Part shown: positions 15,813 to 24,567 of the stretch, piece after piece
Layout of the letters: each line of letters begins with the position of its first letter
How positions within the stretch are numbered: the first letter of the stretch is position 1
Origin: Duganella sp. CF458
GTDB taxonomy: Bacteria > Pseudomonadota > Gammaproteobacteria > Burkholderiales > Burkholderiaceae_D
Length of the DNA stretch: 64,000 bases
Assembly: GCF_900113115.1 (NCBI RefSeq)
Contig: NZ_FOOF01000020.1
Location: 43,337-107,336 of the forward strand
Direction of reading: 5' to 3'
Position numbers and translations under genes: made by a program
Notes under the pieces: model-generated
The model's database searches: none
What the model saw: only the letters and a program-made list of their open reading frames with translations
What the model was told of the DNA's origin: nothing

Positions 15813-16522
15813 GCCTGGTTCTTTTTAGACAGCTTGCCGGGTTCGACGCCCAGTTGCTTCAGCTTGCGGTACAGGTGGGTACGTTCCAAGCCGGTCTTCT
15901 CGGCCACGCGGGTCATGCTGCCGCCTTCGCGGCCCAGGTGGTGTTCGAAGTACATGCGTTCGAAGGCGTCGCGTGCTTCGCGCAGCGGCAAGTCGAACGA
16001 CAGGTTGAAGATCGGATTGTCGCCATTGACCGCACGCGCCATGCCCAGGTTGTGGGTCACCGGCTGTTGCGTCACCTGCACCTGGCCGAAACTGGTTTCC
16101 TCGACCGGCGCCGGCATCACCGGACGGGATGCCATCACCGGTGCTCGCACGGCTTCCTGCGCCCGGCTCAGGCCAGCCTGCACGGCCTTGAGCAGCTTTT
16201 GCATCGCAATCGGCTTTTCCAGGAAGTTCATGGCGCCGATGCGCGTCGCCTCCACCGCGGTATCAATGGTCGCGTGACCCGACATCATGATGACCGGCAT
16301 GGTCAGCAAGCCATCGCGCTGCCACTCCTTCAGCAGCGTCACGCCGTCCGTGTCCGGCATCCAGATGTCGAGCAAGACCAGGTCGGGCGCGCCGGCCGCG
16401 CGGGCCTGGCGCGCCTGCTGGGCGTTCTCCGCCAGCGTGACCGCGTGACCTTCGTCGCCCAGGATTTCCGAGAGCAGCTCCCGAATGCCCATTTCATCAT
16501 CAACTACGAGAATGTTTGCCAT
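15809..16522 (-). CDS. Response regulator, REC plus Fis-type HTH, without an AAA+ domain
   Basis: A 237-residue partner of the NtrY-like kinase upstream. A receiver domain spans residues 1-120 with acidic pocket Asp8-Asp9, phospho-acceptor Asp52 and Lys103. A Pro/Ala-rich linker follows, then a Fis-type HTH at the end (MTRVAEKTGLERTHLYRKLKQLG). NtrC/NtrX regulators usually carry a sigma-54 AAA+ domain between these parts; here the linker is about 70 residues and has no Walker motifs. That makes it closer in architecture to RegA/ActR/PrrA. It should bind DNA but not open sigma-54 promoters. It lies 100 bases after the kinase gene. Confidence 0.9.
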   Translation of the reverse strand: MANILVVDDEMGIRELLSEILGDEGHAVTLAENAQQARQARAAGAPDLVLLDIWMPDTDGVTLLKEWQRDGLLTMPVIMMSGHATIDTAVEATRIGAMNFLEKPIAMQKLLKAVQAGLSRAQEAVRAPVMASRPVMPAPVEETSFGQVQVTQQPVTHNLGMARAVNGDNPIFNLSFDLPLREARDAFERMYFEHHLGREGGSMTRVAEKTGLERTHLYRKLKQLGVEPGKLSKKNQA

Positions 16523-16622
16523 GTATCCCTTGCCCCTTCCCTCATTTTTATCGCTCTCTACGCAGGCATTCTATACCTGTCGGCGCGACAATGATTTTAT
16601 TAGTCCAACAATATTATGCCAA

Positions 16623-18908
16623 CTACACCGACGCCAACTTTAACAGCAAAATCAGCACCGACGCTCCACTACTATCGTCACGGTTCTGGATATCGATCCG
16701 GCCGCCGTGTTCCTCGATAATCTTTTTCACCATTGCCAGGCCCAGGCCCGTCCCCTTTGCCTTCGATGTTACGTACGGCTCGAACGCGTTGGCCAGGATT
16801 CTCGGTGCGAAACCGGGGCCATTGTCCGAGATTGAGAGGCGCACTGCAATACGTGTGCCGCCATCCGCACTTTGATAGATGATGCCCTCGGTGACCACGT
16901 CGATGCGCGGCTCGGCGTCGGCAGGCGGATGCTCCTGCAGCGCGTCCTGCGCATTTTGCAGCAAGTTGTGGATCACCTGGCGCAATTGTGTGTCGTCGCC
17001 CAGGATCATGGGCAGGGCGGGCGCCAGGTTGGCGTGGATGATGTCGTCGCCCTCGCCGCTCACGTACAGGTGCAGGATGTCCTCGACCAGGGTGTTCAGG
17101 TCGAGCGGCTGCAGCACGGCAGGCGGGGTACGGGCGTAATCGCGGAAGTCGTCGACCATGCGTTTCATGGCCGAGACTTGGTTGACGATGGTGGTGGAGG
17201 CCTTGTTGAGCAGTTCCACATCGGGGCCGGCCAGCTTCGATTCAAGCTTCATTTGCAGGCGTTCGGCTGACAGCTGGATAGGCGTCAGCGGGTTCTTGAT
17301 TTCATGGGCCAGGCGGCGCGCCACTTCGCCCCAGGCGATCGAGCGCTGGGCCGAAATCACGTCGGTGATATCGTCGAACACGACGATATAGCCGGTGCCG
17401 GTTTCCAGCGGCAGGCGCGAGCCGCGCGTCAGCAGGATCTGTTCATGGTCCTCAGGACTGCCGGGCTGGCGCGGGATCTCGATCTGGCGCTGCCAGTGCA
17501 GTCGCGCCACGTTGCGCCCGGCGGCCGTTTGCGCGCTCTGGGCCGAGAAGGCGCTGATGATGGCGGCGGCAAATTCCTGCATGCCTTCCACTTCCGACAG
17601 CGGTTGGCCGATCAGGGTCACGCCGGCATGCTGCAGGATGCGCTCGACCGAATCGTTGCAGGTGACCAGGCGGAATTCCGAATCCAGCACCATCACCCCT
17701 GCCGACATGTTTGCCAGCACCGATTCCAGGTGGGCCTTGGCGTTCTGCAGCGCTATTCGATTGCGTTCCACCGCGCTGCGCGCTTCGGACAACTGGCGCG
17801 TCATGGTGTTGAAGGACTGGGTCAGCGTGCCCAGTTCGTCGGAACTGGCCACGATCGGGCGCGGCGACAGGTCGCCCTCGGCCACGGCGCGCGTGCCCTC
17901 AGCCAGCAGCAGCAGCGGCTGCGCCAGGTCGTTCGCGATCAGGAAGGCGGCGGCAATGGCGCCGAACACCGCCAGCAGCAGCGTCAGCGTCAGCGTCTCG
18001 GTATACATCTTGCGCAAGCCCTGGCGGGCCACGAAGCGCTCTTTGTATTCGGAAAAGGCGGTACGCAGCATTTCGCCGTTGCTGGCCAGTTTCTGCGGTA
18101 CCGCCTGGATGATCTGCAAGTAGCGTGGTGCCAGGTGGGCACCTGACGGCTGCACCGGGTCGGGAATGGCCATCAGCACCCGCAGGCGCAGCACGCTGTT
18201 GGCATCCAGCGGCGCAGGTTGCGGCGCGCCGATGCGGTCGTCGCGCAGCTCACCGCCGCCTTCATAGGCTGCATACGATGGTTCATCCTTGGCCTTGTTC
18301 AGCATGACCGCGCTCGGCAGGTCGGCCGACAGGTTGATGCGGCGCTCGCCCATGGCGGACACAATCAGGCCGCCGTCGGCATCAACGATGATGGCGCTCT
18401 GGGTACCGGGGTGACGGCGCACGAAACGCGCCAGGGTGGCCGGGGCGGAATAGAACGGGTCTTCGGCCAGTTGGCGCACGGTGCCGCGCGCCTGCGCCTC
18501 CAGCTCGGCCAGCGATTCGTCCAGTGCGGTGCGGCCCAGGTCCAGGCCCGCGTCCAGCGCTTCTTCCACACGCACATTGAACCAGGAATCGATGGAATGC
18601 GACACGAACTGCACCGATACCAGGAAGATCACCAGCCCTGGCAACACGCCGATGGCAGCAAACAGCACCACCAGCCTGGTCATCAGGCGCGAGCCGAATT
18701 TGCCGCTCTTGTAGCGCGAGTAGAGGCGGAACAGTGATACGCCGACCAGCAGCACCAGCGCCACCGCGACGGAGGCGTTCAGGCCCAGCAGCCAGCCATA
18801 ATAGCGGTCGAAGAAGCCGGAGTTGTCGGAGGCCGATGCGAGCAGGAACAACAATATGCTGCAGATCGCTCCCGCGACGACAAACAAATACCTGAGGGCA
18901 GACTTCAC
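16623..18908 (-). CDS. NtrY-like sensor histidine kinase
   Basis: A 761-residue membrane histidine kinase. Three helices near the N-terminus (about 7-27, 42-62 and 80-103) precede an extracytoplasmic sensor region of about 190 residues and a further helix near 310-330. A HAMP region (LLLAEGTRAVAEGDLSPRP), a PAS domain and the dimerisation box with AHEIKNPLTPIQLSAERL follow. It ends in an ATP-binding domain with N (LLQNAQDAL), G1 (DNGPGF) and G2 (GTGLGLAMV) boxes. It starts with GTG directly after the TAA of the DUF4390 gene. The operon rsmB-DUF4390-kinase-regulator is common in betaproteobacteria. Its signal is not known; NtrY relatives respond to nitrogen or redox state. Confidence 0.9.
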   Translation of the reverse strand: MKSALRYLFVVAGAICSILLFLLASASDNSGFFDRYYGWLLGLNASVAVALVLLVGVSLFRLYSRYKSGKFGSRLMTRLVVLFAAIGVLPGLVIFLVSVQFVSHSIDSWFNVRVEEALDAGLDLGRTALDESLAELEAQARGTVRQLAEDPFYSAPATLARFVRRHPGTQSAIIVDADGGLIVSAMGERRINLSADLPSAVMLNKAKDEPSYAAYEGGGELRDDRIGAPQPAPLDANSVLRLRVLMAIPDPVQPSGAHLAPRYLQIIQAVPQKLASNGEMLRTAFSEYKERFVARQGLRKMYTETLTLTLLLAVFGAIAAAFLIANDLAQPLLLLAEGTRAVAEGDLSPRPIVASSDELGTLTQSFNTMTRQLSEARSAVERNRIALQNAKAHLESVLANMSAGVMVLDSEFRLVTCNDSVERILQHAGVTLIGQPLSEVEGMQEFAAAIISAFSAQSAQTAAGRNVARLHWQRQIEIPRQPGSPEDHEQILLTRGSRLPLETGTGYIVVFDDITDVISAQRSIAWGEVARRLAHEIKNPLTPIQLSAERLQMKLESKLAGPDVELLNKASTTIVNQVSAMKRMVDDFRDYARTPPAVLQPLDLNTLVEDILHLYVSGEGDDIIHANLAPALPMILGDDTQLRQVIHNLLQNAQDALQEHPPADAEPRIDVVTEGIIYQSADGGTRIAVRLSISDNGPGFAPRILANAFEPYVTSKAKGTGLGLAMVKKIIEEHGGRIDIQNRDDSSGASVLILLLKLASV

Positions 18909-19514
18909 TTACTCAGCCCTGTACTGGAAGGTTTTCTTGGCGGACGAGAGTCGCCACTCGCTGTTGTTGAAGGCGTTAACCTGGATCGGTTTGGGCAGGT
19001 AATCCTTGTCCATGCCCATGCGCAGGGTCACGTTATACGTTTCGCCCACCTTCAGGGCGCCGCGCGGTGCCACTACCCAGCGGGTCGGCCGGCGGATGAA
19101 AAACAGGGCTTCGTCCAGCGACTGGAAAGGCTGGGCGACGGAGCCGATGATCTTGACGTGGTACTGGCGCGTCAGCACGTCGTACCACAGCTTGTGGGTG
19201 CGCTTGGCGGTGACGGCTTTTTCGTCGAACCAGTACCAGCGCGGACGGGTGAAGCTGATTTCGGTGGTGAAGTGCAGCGATACGCCCGATTGCACGGCGT
19301 CTTCCAGGCCGTGGCTCAACTCAAAGGCGTAGTCGGCACGCAGGCGATACCCTTCTTCCGCCGCCTCGATATAGGCGCGCGTGATCTCCACCGACTCGTC
19401 GGAGGCGTGGGCGGCGTGCGGCAACGCACACGCAAGCGTCAACAGCAACTGCCAGCATAGGAGTCGAAGAAATCTTTGGATCACTTGCCTGGTGCTCGTC
19501 AAAGGGTTACGCAT
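18909..19514 (-). CDS. DUF4390 protein
   Basis: A 201-residue secreted protein with a signal peptide around residues 14-40 (LRLLCWQLLLTLACALPHAAHA) and a soluble periplasmic remainder. It matches DUF4390, a betaproteobacterial family consistently encoded between rsmB and the NtrY-like kinase; the placement suggests it works with the kinase sensor domain, but this is inference. Start at ATG 19514 overlaps the last eight bases of rsmB; the longer frame to 19592 lies wholly inside rsmB. It abuts the kinase GTG with no gap. Confidence 0.8.
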   Translation of the reverse strand: MRNPLTSTRQVIQRFLRLLCWQLLLTLACALPHAAHASDESVEITRAYIEAAEEGYRLRADYAFELSHGLEDAVQSGVSLHFTTEISFTRPRWYWFDEKAVTAKRTHKLWYDVLTRQYHVKIIGSVAQPFQSLDEALFFIRRPTRWVVAPRGALKVGETYNVTLRMGMDKDYLPKPIQVNAFNNSEWRLSSAKKTFQYRAE

Positions 19515-21276
19515 CTTTCTGGAACAATGCGTAGAACAAACCATCGTGATCCTGCTCGGCGCCGCCCAGGGGCAGCAATTGGCCCGGCGCATCGAGGCGG
19601 GTGGCGCGGTTGCGCACCGCGAAAGCGGCCGCCTGCGCCTCGGACTCCTGCGGCCACAACGAACATGTCACGAACAGCAATTTACCATTGGGGGCGAGCA
19701 TTTTCCAAAGGTTGTCGAGAATTTGCGACGAAAGTGTTGCAAGTTGGCGGGTGTCGCTCTTGCGGCGCAACCAGCGGATATCGGGGTGGCGGCGCACGAT
19801 GCCGGAGGCGGTGCAAGGCACATCGGCCAGGATGCGGTCGAACTGCTGGCCGTCCCACCAAGCGTCGGTTTCAGCCTCCGCCGGCTGCAGGTTCGCTTGC
19901 AATTGCAGGCGGTCGAGGTTCTCCTGCACGCGCTGCAGACGCTTCGGATCCGCGTCCAATGCTGTCAAATTGACATCGACCAGTTCGAGGATGTGGCAAG
20001 TCTTGCCGCCGGGGGCGGCGCAGGCGTCCAGCACACGCATGCCGGGTTGTACGTCCAACAACGGTGCGGCCAACTGGGCGCCGGCGTCCTGCACCGACAC
20101 GTCGCCATCGTCGAAGCCTGGGATCTGGTGTACCGGCACCGGCTTGGCCAGGCGCACGGCGAAGTCGCCGACCTGGGCGGCTTCGATGCCGTCAGCGGCC
20201 AGGCGCGCCAGGTAGTCAGCCAGCGAGCTGCGGCGGGTGTTCACGCGCAGCGTCAGCGGCGGCGCCTTGTTACCGGCGGCCAGCACTTGTTCCCAGTCCT
20301 TCGGATAAGCGGTGATGACGGAGTCGATCCACCATTGCGGGTAGTTGTATTTGGCTTCCGGCTGCTGCATGGCGTCGTCCAGCAGCTCTTCTTTCTCGCG
20401 CAGGAAGCGGCGCAGCAGGGCGTTGACCATGTTTTTTGCGCGCGCTGTGTCCGGGTGGGAGCCGGCTGCGGTGACGGCCTGGTCGACCACCGTGAAGGCT
20501 TCGTATGGAGCTGGGCTGCCGTCAGCCGGGTGCATCAGCGGCAGGGCGACGGCAAGCAGGGCCTGGACCATCGGGTCCGGGGCTTTCGGCGCCATCAGGC
20601 CGATCAGGATTTCGCTCAGGGCCAGCTGGCGCATGGCGCGGTAGGCGATGTCCTGGATTGCACCGCGGGCTTGCGGGGTGGCGTTGCCGCTTGCGAATAC
20701 CGCTGCCAGCGCCTGCGGCAGCGCGGTGCCTTGCTGAACCTGCACTGCCGACGTTGCGGCGCCCAGGATCGCGAAGGCCAGTGAATCCTGCTTCAGTTCG
20801 GACTGGAAGTCGGTCTGTACGCGCGGTTTCAGGTCGCGGTGGTGGCTCTCGCGCATGGCTGGCTTGGCTGGGGCGCGCGGCGCGGGCGCGTCCGCAGCAC
20901 GGGCTGCGGGCTTGCGGGCCGCCCACGGCGAGCCGGAAGCGGCACCCTCTCCGCCCGCCGCACGTTCGAAGCCGCGCTGCTTGCCCTCAGCGCGAGAATC
21001 GTTGCGGAATTCGGCGCCTTCGCTTCGGCCGAAACCGCGCTGGCCGCCCTGGCCACGTCCTTCGCCGCGGTTTTCGCGATCCGGACGCGGTCCGCTGGTG
21101 CGTGGGGCGGATTCAGCGCGAGGTTGGCCGGCCGGGCGCGGGCCGGCGGCGCGAGGCCGGTCCGATCCCGCGGAGCGCTGTCCGCCATCCCCTTGCGCAC
21201 GAGGCGCCTTGGCCGCCGGCGCAGCCGGTTTAGCCTTTGGTTTGAGGGATAAGGTTGGGCGCTCTTTCTTAGTCAT
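19507..21276 (-). CDS. rsmB: 16S rRNA (cytosine-967-C5)-methyltransferase with a disordered N-terminal extension
   Basis: Methylates C967 of 16S rRNA during 30S assembly. The C-terminal two thirds carry the NusB-like domain (starting about residue 178), the AdoMet-binding DACAAPGGKTCH, the VPCTASG motif IV Cys and the catalytic TCS motif VI (FVTCSLWPQESEA). The protein is 589 residues against about 430 in E. coli. The difference is an N-terminal tail of about 170 residues rich in Arg, Gly, Ala and Pro that looks intrinsically disordered and likely RNA-binding. ATG 21276 has AGGA upstream; a longer frame to 21420 would cross the argS promoter. First gene of the minus-strand operon. Confidence 0.92.
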   Translation of the reverse strand: MTKKERPTLSLKPKAKPAAPAAKAPRAQGDGGQRSAGSDRPRAAGPRPAGQPRAESAPRTSGPRPDRENRGEGRGQGGQRGFGRSEGAEFRNDSRAEGKQRGFERAAGGEGAASGSPWAARKPAARAADAPAPRAPAKPAMRESHHRDLKPRVQTDFQSELKQDSLAFAILGAATSAVQVQQGTALPQALAAVFASGNATPQARGAIQDIAYRAMRQLALSEILIGLMAPKAPDPMVQALLAVALPLMHPADGSPAPYEAFTVVDQAVTAAGSHPDTARAKNMVNALLRRFLREKEELLDDAMQQPEAKYNYPQWWIDSVITAYPKDWEQVLAAGNKAPPLTLRVNTRRSSLADYLARLAADGIEAAQVGDFAVRLAKPVPVHQIPGFDDGDVSVQDAGAQLAAPLLDVQPGMRVLDACAAPGGKTCHILELVDVNLTALDADPKRLQRVQENLDRLQLQANLQPAEAETDAWWDGQQFDRILADVPCTASGIVRRHPDIRWLRRKSDTRQLATLSSQILDNLWKMLAPNGKLLFVTCSLWPQESEAQAAAFAVRNRATRLDAPGQLLPLGGAEQDHDGLFYALFQKDA

Positions 21277-21399
21277 TGCAATCCTGTCATCGCGCCCGCC
21301 AGCCGGCGGCACAGCCGTGCAGCCGTATTCGTCGCGGTAAATCTGTGAAAACCAAGATTGTACCCGGGTTAAGCGCCCAAACCTCCGGTTTCCCCCTGA

Positions 21400-21427
21400 T
21401 TTACCCGTTCTTGCAAACAAGTATAAT
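21400..21427 (+). promoter_or_regulatory. Promoter of argS
   Basis: TTTACC at 21400-21405, 16 bases, and an exact TATAAT at 21422-21427. Transcription would start near 21434, giving a leader of about 25 bases. It lies in the 182-base divergent gap between rsmB and argS. No matching promoter for the rsmB side is obvious. Confidence 0.6.
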
Positions 21428-21458
21428 GTTCCTCTTTCAGACGTTCCCGGCTATTCAC

Positions 21459-23168
21459 ATGCTCGCCCAACAAAAGCAAGAGATCATTTCCCTGTTCCAG
21501 GCCGCCCTCGCGCCGATCCTGGAAGGTTCCGACGTTAAAGCCAACGTGGTGCTGGAGCGCCCGCGCGACGCATCGCACGGCGACGTCGCCTGCAATATCG
21601 CCATGCAGTTGGCCAAGCAGCTCAAGATGAACCCGCGCGAACTGGCGCAAAAGATCGTCGCCGCGCTGCAGGAGTCCCCTGCCGGCAAGGCCCTGGTGGC
21701 TTCCGCCGAAATCGCCGGCCCGGGCTTCATCAACCTGCGCGTCACCGACGCCGCCAAGCAGTCGGTGGTCAAAGCGGTGCTGCAGCAAGGCGCAAGCTTC
21801 GGCCAGAGCGAGTCCCTGGCCGGCAAGAACGTCATCATCGAATTCGTTTCCGCCAACCCGACCGGCCCGCTGCACGTGGGCCATGGCCGCCAGGCGGCCC
21901 TGGGCGACGCCCTGTCCTCGCTGTTCGAGGCGCAAGGCGCCAAGGTCACCCGCGAGTTCTATTACAACGACGCCGGCGTCCAGATCCAGACCCTGGCCAA
22001 TTCGGTCCAGTGCCGCGCCAAAGGCTTCAAGCCGGGCGACGCGGAATGGCCTGAATCGGCCTACAACGGCGACTACATCGCCGACATCGCCGCCGACTTC
22101 CTGGCCAGGAAGACCGTTTCCGCCTCCGACGGCCAGCCGGTGACCGGCTCAGGCGACGTGGAAGACATCGAAAACATCCGCGCCTTCGCGGTCACCTACC
22201 TGCGTAACGAGCAGGACATCGACCTGCAAGCCTTCGGCGTGAAGTTCGACAACTACTACCTGGAATCCTCGCTGTACTCCGACGGCAAGGTGGAAAAGGC
22301 CGTGCAAGCGCTGGTCGCCAACGGCCATACCTACGAAGACGGCGGCGCGCTGTGGCTGCGCACCACCGACTACGGTGACGACAAGGACCGCGTCATGCGC
22401 AAGACCGACGGCGGCTACACCTACTTCGTGCCGGACGTGGCCTACCACATCGTCAAGTTCCAGCGCGGTTTCACCCAGGCCATCAACATCCAGGGTTCCG
22501 ACCACCACGGCACCATCGCCCGCGTGCGCGCCGGCCTGCAAGCGGTCGGCCTGGGCGTACCGCAAGGCTTCCCGGACTACGTGCTGCACAAGATGGTCAC
22601 CGTGATGAAGGACGGCGCCGAGGTGAAGATCTCCAAGCGTGCCGGCTCCTACGTGACCGTGCGCGACCTGATCGAATGGTCCGGCGGCGGCGACATCACC
22701 AAGGGCCGCGACGCCGTGCGCTTCTTCCTGATCTCGCGTAAAGCCGATACCGAGTTCGTGTTCGACGTCGACGTCGCGCTGAAGACTTCCGACGAAAACC
22801 CGGTCTACTACGTGCAGTATGCCCACGCCCGTATCTGCCGCATGCTGGCAAACTGGGGCGGCGACGAAGCCTCCGTGGCCAACGTCGACCTGTCGCCGCT
22901 GACAGCGCCGACCGAAGCTACCCTGCTGGCCGCCCTGGCCCAATACCCTGAGGTACTGGCCCGCGCCCAGTCCGAACTTGGTCCGCACCAGGTAGCCTTC
23001 TACCTGCGCGACCTGGCTGCCGCCCTGCACTCGTTCTACTTCGCCGAAAAGGTGCTGGTGGAAGACGAAGCAACCAAGCTGGCCCGCGTGGCCTTGATGG
23101 TTGCCACCCGCCAGGTGCTGCGCAACGGCCTGGCACTGATCGGCGTTTCCGCTCCTAACCAAATGTAA
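21459..23168 (+). CDS. argS: Arginyl-tRNA synthetase
   Basis: Charges tRNA-Arg. A 569-residue class Ia synthetase with the ArgRS additional N-terminal domain (1-110), the HIGH-type motif HVGHGRQA near 137-144 preceded by FVSANPTGPLHVGHG, the arginine-site region, a KMSKS-like loop in the form KISKRAG, and a C-terminal anticodon domain rich in Ala. Start at ATG 21459 (MLAQQKQEI) follows a well-placed promoter; the frame extends to 21276 only because it antisense-overlaps the rsmB 5' end. It leads a plus-strand unit with a SPOR gene eight bases downstream. Confidence 0.97.
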   Translation: MLAQQKQEIISLFQAALAPILEGSDVKANVVLERPRDASHGDVACNIAMQLAKQLKMNPRELAQKIVAALQESPAGKALVASAEIAGPGFINLRVTDAAKQSVVKAVLQQGASFGQSESLAGKNVIIEFVSANPTGPLHVGHGRQAALGDALSSLFEAQGAKVTREFYYNDAGVQIQTLANSVQCRAKGFKPGDAEWPESAYNGDYIADIAADFLARKTVSASDGQPVTGSGDVEDIENIRAFAVTYLRNEQDIDLQAFGVKFDNYYLESSLYSDGKVEKAVQALVANGHTYEDGGALWLRTTDYGDDKDRVMRKTDGGYTYFVPDVAYHIVKFQRGFTQAINIQGSDHHGTIARVRAGLQAVGLGVPQGFPDYVLHKMVTVMKDGAEVKISKRAGSYVTVRDLIEWSGGGDITKGRDAVRFFLISRKADTEFVFDVDVALKTSDENPVYYVQYAHARICRMLANWGGDEASVANVDLSPLTAPTEATLLAALAQYPEVLARAQSELGPHQVAFYLRDLAAALHSFYFAEKVLVEDEATKLARVALMVATRQVLRNGLALIGVSAPNQM

Positions 23169-23175
23169 GGTCCAC

Positions 23176-23880
23176 ATGGCTTTTCGCTCCCTTCGCTTTT
23201 CTCCGCGTCAGCAACAAGGCAACACCTTGGTTGGCTTCATCATCGGGCTGGTTATCGGCCTGGTCATCGCCGTCGTCGTGGCACTGAGTATCACCAAAGG
23301 CCAGTCGCCGTTTACCGACAAGGTGCCGAAAAACGGCAAGCCGACCGATGAAGCATCGGGCCAGATCGCCGATCCGAACAAGCCGATGTACGGCAACAAG
23401 GAGGCCGTGAAAAAGGCGAACAGCGATTTCGAGCGCGAAACCGCGAAGAAAGCGCCGGCCGACGAATTGCAGAAGGTAGTGGACACCATCCAGGCCCAGG
23501 GCCAGGCTGCGGCCAAGGCGCCTGCCGCCCCGGCCCCTGCGCCGACGCCGGCAGCCACCTCGCCTGGCGCGCCGCCGCCGGTCAACAGCGCAGCGCCGCC
23601 GGCGCAGGCGGCCGCGCCGGCACCTGCCCTGCCAGGCGAAGACAAGTTCGTGTACTACCTGCAGGCAGGCGCCTTCCGCGAGGTGGGCGATGCCGAGAAC
23701 ACCCGCGCCAAGCTGGCCCTGCTCGGCTTCGAGGCCACGGTTTCCGACCGCGCCACCGACGCCGGCGTGCTGCACCGTGTGCGCATGGGCCCTTTCACCC
23801 AGGTGGAAGCGATGAACAAGGTACGTGCCAAGCTGTCTGAAAACGGCATCGATGTTGCCGTCGTCCGCAATCAAAAATAA
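23176..23880 (+). CDS. SPOR domain cell-envelope protein (FtsN/DedD-like)
   Basis: A 234-residue bitopic inner-membrane protein. One helix at about 19-43 (TLVGFIIGLVIGLVIAVVVAL) anchors it with a short cytoplasmic N-terminus. A disordered Ala/Pro-rich periplasmic linker (about 115-155) leads to a C-terminal SPOR domain with YYLQAGAF and a Arg-Val-Arg-x-Gly-Pro-Phe turn. SPOR domains bind peptidoglycan stripped of stem peptides at the division septum. The layout fits FtsN or DedD; it is shorter than E. coli FtsN (319) and similar to DedD (220). It is eight bases after argS, a conserved pairing in betaproteobacteria, and 14 bases ahead of dsbA. Confidence 0.88.
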   Translation: MAFRSLRFSPRQQQGNTLVGFIIGLVIGLVIAVVVALSITKGQSPFTDKVPKNGKPTDEASGQIADPNKPMYGNKEAVKKANSDFERETAKKAPADELQKVVDTIQAQGQAAAKAPAAPAPAPTPAATSPGAPPPVNSAAPPAQAAAPAPALPGEDKFVYYLQAGAFREVGDAENTRAKLALLGFEATVSDRATDAGVLHRVRMGPFTQVEAMNKVRAKLSENGIDVAVVRNQK

Positions 23881-23894
23881 GGGAAGTGTGAGCG

Positions 23895-24563
23895 ATGAAA
23901 CTGTTTAAGCAGATCCTGGCCACGGTACTGTGCAGCGTAGCGTTTGGCGCCGTTGCGTCCCCGGCGGCGCCGGTTGCCGGCACCGATTACGTCGTGCTGC
24001 CCGAACCGCAAACGGTCGATACCGGCAAGAAGGTCGAAGTCATCGAGTTCTTCGCCTACTACTGCCCTCACTGCAACGCGCTGGAACCGGCCATGGCGGC
24101 CTGGGTCAAGAAACAGGGCGACAACGTGGCATTCAAGCGTATTCACGTGAGCCGCGGCCCGACCGTGCTGCCGCAGCAGAAACTGTACTTCGCGCTGGAA
24201 GCCATGGGACTGGTGGAGCAATATCATGCGAAGGTCTTCAATGCCATGCATGAACAGGGCAATTCGCTGCGCAACGACACTGCGGTGATCGACTGGGCCG
24301 CCAGCAACGGCATCGACAAGACCAAATTCACCGAAGCCTATAACAGCTTCGGCGTGGCCGCCAAACTGCGCCGCACCGAACGCATGATGGGCGACTATCG
24401 CGTCGACTACTGGCCGATGCTGGTGGTCGATGGCAAGTACATGACCTCCCCTGCCGAGGCAAACAAGAACGTCAAGCCGGTGCCTAACGAGACCCAGCAG
24501 CACGCCAATGCGCTGACCGTGCTGGACTTCCTCGTGTCCAAGGCCAAGGCGGAGAAGAAGTAA
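23895..24563 (+). CDS. dsbA: Periplasmic thiol:disulfide interchange protein DsbA
   Basis: Oxidises cysteine pairs in periplasmic proteins; reoxidised by DsbB (not in this window). The 222-residue precursor has a signal peptide (MKLFKQILATVLCSVAFGAVA, cleavage about residue 21) and the thioredoxin-type active site CPHC at 57-60, the classical DsbA dipeptide Pro-His. The helical insert and cis-Pro region (Val-Asp-Tyr-Trp-Pro, about 175) are present. Fourteen bases separate it from the SPOR gene and four bases from the SDR gene downstream, so it is part of a plus-strand operon. Confidence 0.93.
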   Translation: MKLFKQILATVLCSVAFGAVASPAAPVAGTDYVVLPEPQTVDTGKKVEVIEFFAYYCPHCNALEPAMAAWVKKQGDNVAFKRIHVSRGPTVLPQQKLYFALEAMGLVEQYHAKVFNAMHEQGNSLRNDTAVIDWAASNGIDKTKFTEAYNSFGVAAKLRRTERMMGDYRVDYWPMLVVDGKYMTSPAEANKNVKPVPNETQQHANALTVLDFLVSKAKAEKK

Positions 24564-24567
24564 GGCT

